From positions 1 to 12,730 of the forward strand of contig SUVZ01000069.1 in NCBI GenBank assembly GCA_015061765.1: 12,730 bases of DNA. The letters are read 5' to 3'. The first letter of the stretch is position 1. Every line of letters begins with the position of its first letter. Of the stretch, positions 5,706-12,730 are shown one piece after another. Source of the stretch: Lentisphaerota bacterium (GTDB lineage: Bacteria > Verrucomicrobiota > Kiritimatiellia > RFP12 > UBA1067). Both the position numbers and the translations under genes were made by a program. The notes beneath the pieces are model-generated. The model worked only from the letters and a program-made list of their open reading frames with translations, was not told the origin of the DNA and made no database searches.

Positions 5706-7655
5706 ATGAAAAAGAGGATGAAGGTACCAGTCACGGCCTTGGCCTACGTATGTTCGCTCATGGCGCTAATGGCGGCGAAATTCCCGAACGGGGAGGCGTG
5801 GGGGCGTCGATTTGCCGTGCCTGAGGGGTTTGTGTTTGAGCGCAAGGCGGATAGGGTGAAGTCAGAAGATATGGGCGGCTTCACGCTTGAGACCTGGCGT
5901 CAAGCGAACGGTCCTAATTCGTTTCAATCGGTTCTAGTCACGGTGCCGAAAGGTGTGAGGGGTAAGCTGCCCGCCGTCGTGGTGACGCTTGAGAACCCTG
6001 AATCGATGTTCGAGGTGAAACCGCAGGACGGCGTGACGTTTGCTTCAGACCTTGCAAAGCGTGGGTATGTTACGGTTTCGTCGAATTGCGGACTTTCGGA
6101 CAAGAGTTTATCCGGATGGTTTGGAATGGGGCGGCTTGCTCACAATGCGCGGCTGTTGGTGGACTTTGCGGCAATGGATGGGCGCGTCGACAAGGAACGC
6201 ATCGGCATGGCAGGAGCTCACGAGGGTGGCAAGATAGCCTATTACGCCGGGCTCCTCGATGTGCGAGTCAAGGCGGTTGGCGTTGGATTTCTTGATGCCG
6301 CTCTTACTCATCCAAGCTGGAGCGAGACGAGATTTTGGGGCGATGCGACGAAAACGATGCTTGAGGAGAAGCTTTCCAACAGGGATATTCTCGTCCAATC
6401 CGGCGGCAAGCCTGTGTTCTTCCTGCGCGGCAGAGGCAACGAAGACGCAAAAGGGGACTCTGGGTTCTTCATGGCTGCACTTGACGAGAATGCAAAGAGC
6501 AGGGTGGGTTGCGTAAGACGTTACTCCAGGACTAATAGAATGCCTCGTAAGGTGGATGTTGATGAACTTTATGTATTTCTCGACGATTATGTGAAGAATG
6601 TCGATAATCTGCCGAAGGCGTACCAGGGCGGGCGCGTGAGGCTGTTCAAGCGAGGCGACAGAGTAGAAGGCAAGGTGTCGAGATTTGTTCGCATACCGGC
6701 AGTCGCAGTGGCTCCAGACGGTTCTGTAGTGGTGGTTTTCGACGCACGCATCTGCCATTACGGGGATCTGTTTGAGTGCCAACCCATGCTTACGGTGGTG
6801 ATGCGTTCAACCGACTGCGGAAAGACGTGGAGTGAGCCGAAGTTTCTGTGGAATCCTCCCTGGAACGAGGATGAACGCTTCGCCGCGGGAGATCCGAGCC
6901 TTTTGGTGGACAAGGTGGCCGGGAAGGTTTTCTGCTTTGCAAACGTCATGGAATACGCTCGAGGGCGGAACGTGTACCGATTCTTCGTGTGGGAGTCTTC
7001 CGACAATGGCATCAACTGGAGCGGGCCGCGCGAAATAACTGATGACATACGCTGGCCCGGGGTTGTGCCCGGGAGGCACAGCTCGTTCATCGTCTCGGGA
7101 CACGGAATTCAGCGGAAGGATGGCGTTCTGATGCACGTTATTCTCTCGCAGCGCTTCGGTGTGAACGTATTCGGCTCCGAGGATCATGGTAGGACATGGA
7201 AATGTTTCGGCAACCCGACGCATGGTGTGACAGATGAGTCAAAGATCGAGGTTCTGTCCGACGGCACATGGATGATCAACAGCCGCGCAGAGATGGGCAA
7301 CCGGCGGGTTTATCGTTCGAAGGACTGCGGAAAGACGTGGAAGGGGGTGGTCGACACCAATCTTATTGATGCGCTATGCAACGGAGCAACGCTCACCGTG
7401 CCTCTCAAGGACGGCAGTGAAGCGCTGCTTTTCAGCAATACGAGCAGAGCGGTGCGTCCGAGAATGTATATAACCCTTTCGGCTTCGCTTGATGGCGGGA
7501 ACAGCTGGAACAGGGGTGTGGTGATCGATCCCGGTCCGTGCGAATATTCGGATTGCGCGTATATGTCGGACGGACGCGTTGCTGTGGTGTACGAAGCGCC
7601 AGGCGCGATAGATTTCGTGGCCGTTCCGATGAAAGAGGTTCTCAACGCAAAGTAA
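5706..7655 (+). CDS. alpha/beta-hydrolase-like domain fused to GH33 exo-sialidase
   Basis: A 649-residue exported fusion. Residues 1-24 are a signal peptide. Residues about 35-300 resemble carbohydrate esterases of the alpha/beta-hydrolase fold (acetyl-xylan or glucuronoyl esterase type), with DGRVDKERIGMAG before the elbow. The elbow reads GAHEGGK (170-176), so His172 stands where the nucleophile Ser of GxSxGG should be; this half may not be catalytic. Residues about 318-645 are a complete GH33 propeller: the RIP motif at Arg329-Pro331, five Asp boxes (368-375, 431-438, 491-498, 538-545, 594-601), the DES motif with probable catalytic Glu511, Arg527, an Arg at 584 or 586, and the nucleophile Tyr614 with Glu630. 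GH33 enzymes release terminal sialic acid, and some members act on KDN, Kdo or Dha; the substrate here is unknown. The stop codon overlaps the next gene's ribosome site. Confidence 0.9.
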   Translation: MKKRMKVPVTALAYVCSLMALMAAKFPNGEAWGRRFAVPEGFVFERKADRVKSEDMGGFTLETWRQANGPNSFQSVLVTVPKGVRGKLPAVVVTLENPESMFEVKPQDGVTFASDLAKRGYVTVSSNCGLSDKSLSGWFGMGRLAHNARLLVDFAAMDGRVDKERIGMAGAHEGGKIAYYAGLLDVRVKAVGVGFLDAALTHPSWSETRFWGDATKTMLEEKLSNRDILVQSGGKPVFFLRGRGNEDAKGDSGFFMAALDENAKSRVGCVRRYSRTNRMPRKVDVDELYVFLDDYVKNVDNLPKAYQGGRVRLFKRGDRVEGKVSRFVRIPAVAVAPDGSVVVVFDARICHYGDLFECQPMLTVVMRSTDCGKTWSEPKFLWNPPWNEDERFAAGDPSLLVDKVAGKVFCFANVMEYARGRNVYRFFVWESSDNGINWSGPREITDDIRWPGVVPGRHSSFIVSGHGIQRKDGVLMHVILSQRFGVNVFGSEDHGRTWKCFGNPTHGVTDESKIEVLSDGTWMINSRAEMGNRRVYRSKDCGKTWKGVVDTNLIDALCNGATLTVPLKDGSEALLFSNTSRAVRPRMYITLSASLDGGNSWNRGVVIDPGPCEYSDCAYMSDGRVAVVYEAPGAIDFVAVPMKEVLNAK

Positions 7656-7666
7656 GGAGGAGAAAA

Positions 7667-8638
7667 ATGTTTGCAGGGATTGTTGTGCTGGCCGCCGCAG
7701 TCGTTGGCGGGGAGTGGACTGATGGATCTGTGCGCTTCGAGACAGGGAATGATGCCGTGAACAGGATCGTAGCCGGGGAATTGTCCGGCATATACGATTC
7801 TGAGGTGGTGTCTGCGTACGAACAGCTGCGGCACACTGGAAAGTCCGAACAGGTAAAGAGGGATTGGCAGTCTCTTCATGATCAGGTGGCAGAAGCCTCG
7901 TCGAACCGCTGCGACAGGATGGTGACTGACGATGAGTTCCTGGGCGCGTGCTATTGGCTCATGGAGTCACGCATGATGAATGAGATAGAGCAGGCTGCTT
8001 TCGGGCGGGTTGGACATATGACGATCTTCTATCCTAAGTTTGGTATGGTTGGCCTTGAGGCTGGCGCATACATCCGCGAACGGTTCGTTGGTGCTGACGG
8101 AAGACTGAAGCCGCCGTACAGGAGGCATGCGTTGTCATCTGCGATGGCGATCCACCTTGGCATTGTGGATGGGGCGGGATTTCTCTCCACGGCCGCGGAT
8201 CTGAAGGCGGCGATTGCGAGACGGACGTTGCCGTCGCTTGGCGCGTTCGGATGGAGGGTGGTGTTGGATGCACTTTCCCAGAGTGGTATGTCTGACGTGG
8301 CGTATGGATTGCTGATTGACGGCGCGGTCGTAGATCGCGGCGCGGCGGTGTCGTGGCTTTGGCGGAAGGCGGCGGGAATCGCACCCGATCCGACCAATCC
8401 CGGTTTCCGCACCGTCATAATGGCGCCAAAGCCCGACCGCCGCCTCGGTTTTGTGCGTGCGGAATACAAGTCGCCATCCGGGGTTGTGAAGAGCGCATGG
8501 CGCTACGAGGGCGTAAAGTGGATATGGAACTTCACGGTCCCGCGCTCCGCCATTGCGGCGGTTACGCTTCCCGGTCAGGATTTCTCTCGCCTGTACGACG
8601 GCGGTGACCATCAGATCGTGATGGAAGGGGTGAAGTGA
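7667..8638 (+). CDS. shortened GH78 alpha-L-rhamnosidase-like protein
   Basis: A 323-residue protein with a short hydrophobic export signal (MFAGIVVLAAAVVGG). Residues about 100-235 match fragments of the GH78 alpha/alpha barrel: the RHALSSAMAIHLGIVD segment and the FGWRVVLDALSQSGMSDVAYGLL helix pair. Residues 237-300 match the rhamnosidase C-terminal beta sandwich closely (GIAPDPTNPGF, then IMAPKPDRRLGFVRAEYKSPSG, and the closing VTLPG). Complete GH78 enzymes are usually about 700-1000 residues. Missing are the N-terminal beta-sandwich domains, the segment with the catalytic acid, and the usual barrel stretch between the VAYGLL helix and the WLWRKAAGI helix. The frame is intact with a strong AAGGAGG (7654-7660), so this is an expressed reduced protein and not plainly a pseudogene. 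Hydrolysis seems unlikely; sugar binding or a structural role is possible. Confidence 0.72.
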   Translation: MFAGIVVLAAAVVGGEWTDGSVRFETGNDAVNRIVAGELSGIYDSEVVSAYEQLRHTGKSEQVKRDWQSLHDQVAEASSNRCDRMVTDDEFLGACYWLMESRMMNEIEQAAFGRVGHMTIFYPKFGMVGLEAGAYIRERFVGADGRLKPPYRRHALSSAMAIHLGIVDGAGFLSTAADLKAAIARRTLPSLGAFGWRVVLDALSQSGMSDVAYGLLIDGAVVDRGAAVSWLWRKAAGIAPDPTNPGFRTVIMAPKPDRRLGFVRAEYKSPSGVVKSAWRYEGVKWIWNFTVPRSAIAAVTLPGQDFSRLYDGGDHQIVMEGVK

Positions 8639-8639
8639 C

Positions 8640-9860
8640 ATGAGGTGGTTGTTCTTGTTGGCGGTTGGATTTTCAGTCGCCAGTGCGTCTGGAGTGCAGT
8701 GGATAGACGGGAAGGAATTGCCTATGGAGGGCAAGGCCTTTGAGGACGTGGAGGAATTCTACGACCGGCTTCCAGCGTCGGCGACGACCACCAACACGAG
8801 TTCGGGGCTACAGAGTCTGAAACATCATACCGCCGGAATGGTGTTCAGGTTTAAGACGACATCGCCAACTCTGGCGTTCCGCTGGTCGCCGTATTACGAT
8901 GTCTGCGGTCCACGGAAACTGCCCGGCTGCCGTTACAATGGCATGCTTGGCATGGCCCACATGCCGGCGACAGGGGTGTCGGGGATCGACGTTTATGTGA
9001 AGGGGAGTGATGGCGAATGGAAACACCGTCAGACTGGCTTCATCTATGGCAGTGCTAACAGGAATGCGACATCATGGGGAAGGATATCACGTTTTGGGAT
9101 TTCGCCAGGAACGCCTGTCATGGTGTACATGCCGCTGTACAACGGTATCAGGAAGTTTGAGGTCGAGCTGGCGGATGGCGCGAGGATCGAGCCGCTGCCG
9201 CCGCGCCGTAGCGGCATAAATAAGCCCGTCGTGTTCTACGGCACGTCAATCACCCAAGGCGGGTGCGCATCGCGTCCGGGTATGGCGTTCTCGAACATAG
9301 TCGGACGCAAGCTTGATGTCCCTACTGTCAACCTCGGCTTTACGGGTAACGGACACATGGAGCCGGCGATGGCAGACTACCTTTCACGGATCGACGCAAG
9401 CTGCTATGTGCTTGACTGCCTTTGGAATATGAATATGAGCAATCCGTCCTCTAAGCTCCCAGATGGTCCCGGATGTCACGGATATGTAGATTTGAACTAC
9501 GAGCCGTTCCTGCGCAAACTGCGTGCGGCGCACCCTGATACGCCGATAGTCATGGCGGAGCAATGCGATGTGACTCTCGGTGGCAGAGGGCCGAAGGACA
9601 GGTTCGTCCGCGCCCTGTACGAGAAACTGATTGCCGAAGGGTGGAAAAACCTCGTGTATCTGCCGAAGGGTAGGATGTATTCCGGCGACGGTGATGGCAC
9701 GGTCGATGGGTGTCATCCCAACGACAAGGGTATGGAGGAGCTTGCCGCCGCATTCGGCGAAGCCGTAAAAGATGCTTTTCAAAGGTCGGGTGTTCTGCGG
9801 AAACAGGCCTCGGAACGTTCTCCACGTGTAAAACAAAATCATAAAGGATGCATGAAATGA
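8640..9860 (+). CDS. secreted SGNH hydrolase with GxDLY domain (carbohydrate esterase-like)
   Basis: A 406-residue exported esterase. Residues 1-17 form a signal peptide ending ASASG. The N-terminal jelly-roll domain carries the GxDLY signature as GIDVY (115-119). The SGNH domain follows: block I GTSITQGGCASRPGMAF with Ser203, block II glycine in NLGFTGNGHMEP (Gly233), block III Asn237, and block V DGCHP with Asp356 and His359. All catalytic residues are present, so activity is expected. Members of this GDSL_3 family remove acyl groups, often acetate, from sugars; given the sialidase upstream, sialate O-acetyl esterase activity is plausible but not shown. The ATG sits one base after the previous stop, with GGAAGGGG at 8623-8630, implying translational coupling. 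The last 25 residues are basic and probably disordered. Confidence 0.88.
   Translation: MRWLFLLAVGFSVASASGVQWIDGKELPMEGKAFEDVEEFYDRLPASATTTNTSSGLQSLKHHTAGMVFRFKTTSPTLAFRWSPYYDVCGPRKLPGCRYNGMLGMAHMPATGVSGIDVYVKGSDGEWKHRQTGFIYGSANRNATSWGRISRFGISPGTPVMVYMPLYNGIRKFEVELADGARIEPLPPRRSGINKPVVFYGTSITQGGCASRPGMAFSNIVGRKLDVPTVNLGFTGNGHMEPAMADYLSRIDASCYVLDCLWNMNMSNPSSKLPDGPGCHGYVDLNYEPFLRKLRAAHPDTPIVMAEQCDVTLGGRGPKDRFVRALYEKLIAEGWKNLVYLPKGRMYSGDGDGTVDGCHPNDKGMEELAAAFGEAVKDAFQRSGVLRKQASERSPRVKQNHKGCMK
9843..9848 (+). promoter_or_regulatory. ribosome site fixing the start at 9857
   Basis: AAAGGA lies 8 bases before the ATG at 9857, which overlaps the previous gene's TGA as ATGA. The in-frame ATG at 9848 overlaps the ribosome site itself, so it is the less likely start. 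Confidence 0.7.
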
Positions 9861-12316
9861 ACAGAGTGATGCTTGTCGTTTCGATCACGGCGATGTCGGT
9901 TGTGACACCGTTCGCAGCGGCGGTAGGAGGTGAAAGGTGTGCGGCGCATCCACAAGCGGATTCGAAAGAGGGGCGTAGCGCCCTTGGCGCCGCCGCCGCG
10001 ATTGCGGCGCCGGTGTACGAGACCGACGGTGTGCGGGTGGATCCGGAGGGAATCACCTGCCGCGAGCAGGGTGAGCCTGTAGCGGAGTTTCCGGTCGGTG
10101 CCGACGATTGGCGCAGCGAGTGTTACGGCAGGACGCTCTCGATAGAGTCCGGCAAGTATTTCAATGGGCTGAAGTGCCTCTATGTGGGCGGAGCCACATC
10201 TAAATGCGACACGGCATGGAACGCCATGTCGAAGCGGGTTAAGCTGCCGAAGGGATTGAAGAACTGCCAGGTGGAGATGCGCGTGTATTCAGACAAGATG
10301 CTTTCCACCACGCTTCGCCCAATTCTGGGAAAGCACGAGAAGTGGCAGAACGCCGTTTTTTGGTATGATGCTGCGGGTAAGGAGATTGCGTTGGGAGGAT
10401 TCCCCTACTATGTCGCCGGCGGCGGGAGATTCTCTGACGTGAAAGTGCCGTTGACGGTGCCGGACGGTGCGGCGGGGATGGCGCTCAGGCTCGGATTCGA
10501 TCACCCGAACGTCGATCCCGGCGAGAAGGTGGCGTTCGCGCGCATCGTCCTTGCTTCGGTCGGTCCGGTGAAACGGTTCGTGAAAGAGGCTTCGTTTGTT
10601 TCCGAGGTGCACAGGCGCGGCGGCGTTTCGTGGGTGGCCAAAACGCCGCCCGGCACTTCGGTGAAGTTCCAGTGGCGTGGGGCGGCAAAAGCCAAGGATC
10701 TGTTCTCTGCGAAATTCAATGGACCGGATGGCACGGACGCATCGTTCTATACGCGGCCGTTCCAGGCGAATGCGCCGTTCGTGCAGTACAGGGCGGTACT
10801 CGTCTCGGACGGGGCGTCCACGCCGGTCCTGAAGAAGGTCACGGTGGGCGGCGTCGCAGACGGAAGGTGGACTGATATCGTTGACGACCAGCCGCCGGAG
10901 ATATGGCGCGCGATGCCATCGCCTACGACAGACGCGAAAGTGCGGCTTGCGTTCTCGATACGCGACAGGTCGGCGGTGGACTGGGATTCTGTGAAGGTTC
11001 GCGTGGACGGGAAGGATGTCACCGCAGATTTCGTGCGCGAGGGGGATGTGCTGCACGAGAAGGTTCAGCGGACGGAGCCGTTCACGAAGGGCGTCCACTG
11101 GGCGGAGATCGACGCGTCGGACTGTCGTGGATTTTCAGTGACGGCGAAGAAGCTGTTCTATATCGGAGAGGTGCCTAAGGGGATGCCGTCGTACACTCTG
11201 CGCGACGACGGTATGACGCTCGTCGACGGGAAGCCGTTCTTTCCAATAGGTTTGTACGGTTTGTGTGAGCGTGAATTCAATGGAAATAATTTCGACAAGG
11301 CTTTTGCGGATGTCAAGGCGGCAGGTTTTAATTTTGCACAGACGTACGGAAGGTCGTATGCTCGCGAATTTCTCGATGCCGCCCAAAAGCATGATGTGAA
11401 GTTGTGGGTGCAGTGGCGTAATCCCGACGCCAATTTCATGAACAAAGGGCGCGTATTTCCGCAGGTGCTCGCCTGGTATCTCGGAGATGATACGTCAGAA
11501 CACGCAACACCGCAGGAGGTGCGCGATCGTCACGATGCGGTCACATCTATTGATCCGAACCGTCTGACGTGTCAGGCTGATGGCGTTGGCACCGGGAATA
11601 GGATATCCAATTACGCGCGCTACGTGACCGGCACTGACGTGTTCATGCCTGAGATTTATCCGGTATGCCGCAAGAAGGGCGACATTTCCGACAAGACGTG
11701 CGTGGCGGATGTGGTGCGCACAATGAAGACGATAAAGCGTGACGCTATGGAATATGGTGACGGGCGTGTGCGCGGCTTTTGGCCGATCCTGCAGTGGTTC
11801 AAGGGATGGAGCGTTTGGGATCACTTTCCGTCTCGCGAACAGCTTTTCGCGACGAGTTTCGCAGCGATCATTCACGGCGGCCACGGCATAACCTGGTACA
11901 CTTACGGCGGGGGGTACGACAAGAAGCGCAAGAAGTACAACGAAGGCGTGACTTCTACGCCGGAGAGGTGGAAGGCAATATGCGACCTGGCCACGTGGCT
12001 GAAGGAGCTTACGCCGGCGCTCGTAGCGCGCACCGGCAGACAGCCGCCGCCAGCGGAGATTCTGTCTGGCGCGAAGTTCGATCCGCTCGGCCAGCCATCG
12101 GTGACGGCGCTCCTGAAGCGCTGTGACGGGGCGGTGTTCCTGCTTACGGTGAATGCGGCGCCGGAAAGCGTCCGTGTGCGCTTTCGACTCGAGGGTGTGG
12201 CGGATAAGGCGGAGGTCATGAAGGAGAGTCGTTTCGTTTCGTGTCCGGGTGGAGTGCTTGAGGACGACTTCAAGCCGTTCGGCGTGCACGTGTACCGAAT
12301 CGAGGAGAATGACTGA
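9857..12316 (+). CDS. secreted multidomain TIM-barrel glycosidase-like protein
   Basis: An 819-residue exported protein. Residues 1-22 are a signal peptide; 30-55 a low-complexity Ala-rich linker; about 75-235 a jelly-roll region like a carbohydrate-binding module; about 245-335 a further beta domain; about 342-435 an Ig-like domain (DDQPPEIW entry); about 445-720 a TIM barrel; about 735-815 a C-terminal beta sandwich. In the barrel, KPFFPIGLYGLCE opens strand 1, AAGFNFAQTYG follows, and LAWYLGDDTSEH (538-549) is the strand-4 motif, where related clan GH-A proteins usually have a (D/N)E pair with Glu as acid/base; here the second residue is Asp545. GFWPILQWF and GHGITWYTYGG mark late strands. 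The specific family is not recognised. Possible jobs are an endo-glycosidase with an altered acid or a binding protein. The ATGA overlap couples it to the esterase gene. Confidence 0.72.
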   Translation: MNRVMLVVSITAMSVVTPFAAAVGGERCAAHPQADSKEGRSALGAAAAIAAPVYETDGVRVDPEGITCREQGEPVAEFPVGADDWRSECYGRTLSIESGKYFNGLKCLYVGGATSKCDTAWNAMSKRVKLPKGLKNCQVEMRVYSDKMLSTTLRPILGKHEKWQNAVFWYDAAGKEIALGGFPYYVAGGGRFSDVKVPLTVPDGAAGMALRLGFDHPNVDPGEKVAFARIVLASVGPVKRFVKEASFVSEVHRRGGVSWVAKTPPGTSVKFQWRGAAKAKDLFSAKFNGPDGTDASFYTRPFQANAPFVQYRAVLVSDGASTPVLKKVTVGGVADGRWTDIVDDQPPEIWRAMPSPTTDAKVRLAFSIRDRSAVDWDSVKVRVDGKDVTADFVREGDVLHEKVQRTEPFTKGVHWAEIDASDCRGFSVTAKKLFYIGEVPKGMPSYTLRDDGMTLVDGKPFFPIGLYGLCEREFNGNNFDKAFADVKAAGFNFAQTYGRSYAREFLDAAQKHDVKLWVQWRNPDANFMNKGRVFPQVLAWYLGDDTSEHATPQEVRDRHDAVTSIDPNRLTCQADGVGTGNRISNYARYVTGTDVFMPEIYPVCRKKGDISDKTCVADVVRTMKTIKRDAMEYGDGRVRGFWPILQWFKGWSVWDHFPSREQLFATSFAAIIHGGHGITWYTYGGGYDKKRKKYNEGVTSTPERWKAICDLATWLKELTPALVARTGRQPPPAEILSGAKFDPLGQPSVTALLKRCDGAVFLLTVNAAPESVRVRFRLEGVADKAEVMKESRFVSCPGGVLEDDFKPFGVHVYRIEEND
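9971..10011 (+). repeat. REP-like pair of hairpins inside a coding region
   Basis: Two GC-rich inverted repeats stand side by side: GGGCG-TAG-CGCCC (9971-9983, perfect 5-base arms, 3-base loop) and GGCGCCGC / GCGGCGCC (9986-9993 and 10004-10011, perfect 8-base arms, 10-base loop). Both fall in the codons for the Ala-rich linker between the signal peptide and the first folded domain of the TIM-barrel protein. They resemble short REP elements that have entered a tolerant linker in frame; this is inference from structure alone. Confidence 0.45.
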
Positions 12317-12333
12317 ACCGCGTGCATCGCGGT
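12317..12333 (+). terminator. hairpin directly after a stop codon
   Basis: ACCGCG-TGCAT-CGCGGT forms a perfect 6-base stem with a 5-base loop starting immediately after the TGA at 12314-12316. No U-tract follows, so it is not a typical intrinsic terminator; it may protect the upstream message end or lower read-through into the next gene. Confidence 0.35.
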
Positions 12334-12336
12334 CGG

Positions 12337-12351
12337 CAAAAACGATTTCAA
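12337..12351 (-). promoter_or_regulatory. fourth LacI/cre-like site, before the last gene
   Basis: On the minus strand this reads TTGAAATCGTTTTTG, sharing TGAAATCGTTT with the first operator candidate at 1762. It lies in the 59-base gap before the gene starting at 12376, so the same regulator could act on an internal promoter there. No clear -10 box is visible in the gap. Confidence 0.35.
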
Positions 12352-12375
12352 TCATTTTGCTGTGAGAGGTTTTAT

Positions 12376-12730
12376 ATGACAGAGCCGAATGTACATGTGC
12401 TTCGGTACGCCTCCGGCGGTGAACTGCACCGTGATTTTCACGCGTCGATACTCGACGGTGCGAATTACATGCTCGACAACTACGGCGAAGAGGCTTTGCG
12501 TGAGGTTGTTTTTGAGACCGGTACGAAGGTGTATAAGACGCTTCACGAGAAGTTGAAGGCGGGCGACAAGTCGGAGCTGCTGGCGTGGTGGCGGTATTAC
12601 ATGGATCGTGAAGGGGCGGATTATACGCTTGAAGAGACTGACGACGGCGCAGTGCTGACGGTGAAGAAGTGTCCTGCGCTAAAGCATCTCGAAGTGAGGA
12701 ATATTCCCGGCGGCAAAGGGCTCTGTTCGC
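12376..12730 (+). CDS. conserved cytosolic protein, cut by the window edge
   Basis: The first 118 codons of a plus-strand gene that runs off the end; the frame is open throughout. GAGAGG at 12364-12369, 6 bases before the ATG, supports the start. There is no signal peptide or membrane segment, so unlike the six genes before it this product stays in the cytosol. Visible segments are an alternating acidic/basic helical region (YGEEALREVVFETGTKVYKTL, about residues 36-56), a WWRYYMDREGADYTLEE stretch, and VLTVKKCPALKHL with a cysteine before a likely GLC near the edge. The layout is faintly like proteins related to L-2-amino-thiazoline-4-carboxylate hydrolase, which end in a conserved cysteine region, but I cannot name it with confidence. 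It may process a product released by the secreted enzymes. Confidence 0.7.
   Translation, partial: MTEPNVHVLRYASGGELHRDFHASILDGANYMLDNYGEEALREVVFETGTKVYKTLHEKLKAGDKSELLAWWRYYMDREGADYTLEETDDGAVLTVKKCPALKHLEVRNIPGGKGLCS

Noticed and set aside
10289..11098. 269-codon minus-strand frame inside the TIM-barrel gene
   Set aside because: Arg-rich antisense shadow without signal, domain or start site.
11495..12355. 286-codon minus-strand frame spanning the end of the TIM-barrel gene
   Set aside because: It runs through the stop-proximal hairpin and operator candidate and reads as low-information Arg/His-rich sequence.

Overview
The window looks like chromosomal DNA of a Kiritimatiellota-type bacterium (Verrucomicrobia/Lentisphaerae/Planctomycetes superphylum), probably from a gut or other host-associated community. 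This is inferred from the gene mix: a large secreted beta-helix protein with an autotransporter-associated beta-strand repeat, a DUF1080 lipoprotein, a GxDLY/SGNH esterase, a GH33 sialidase and a multidomain TIM-barrel protein, all secreted one by one, with no SusC/SusD pair in view. No marker gene is present, so the placement is tentative.

Layout. Positions 1-415 are AT-rich and non-coding or nearly so. They hold an inverted pair of AACGCAGAG-type repeats, then three head-to-tail 33-base repeats and a 12-base palindrome just before the next gene. Positions 416-1747 encode an AAA ATPase with a C-terminal DUF4143 nuclease-like domain, the only gene here clearly unrelated to glycans. Positions 1748-2070 form the regulatory gap before the main operon, with three closely spaced LacI/cre-like operator candidates and a good -10 box. 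From 2071 the DNA becomes visibly richer in G+C and runs as one plus-strand operon: beta-helix adhesin-like protein (2071-4923), DUF1080 lipoprotein (4984-5688), alpha/beta-hydrolase-like plus GH33 sialidase fusion (5706-7655), shortened GH78 rhamnosidase-like protein (7667-8638), SGNH esterase (8640-9860), multidomain TIM-barrel glycosidase-like protein (9857-12316), and the start of a cytosolic conserved protein (12376 to the edge).

How the genes fit together. Spacers are 60, 17, 11 and 1 bases, then a 4-base ATGA overlap, then 59 bases, so the first six genes are almost certainly co-transcribed. All six have an N-terminal export signal, so the cluster is best read as an outward-facing glycan-foraging module. 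The sialidase removes a terminal nonulosonic or ulosonic acid, the SGNH enzyme removes acyl groups, and the TIM-barrel protein may cut the backbone or another linkage. Three of the members look catalytically altered: the hydrolase half of the fusion lacks the nucleophile serine, the GH78-like protein has lost most of the catalytic barrel, and the TIM-barrel protein has Asp where Glu is expected. That combination is the most unusual aspect of the window. The true substrate cannot be settled from sequence; a sialylated host glycan (mucin) and pectic rhamnogalacturonan II, whose Kdo/Dha sugars are also GH33 targets, are both possible.
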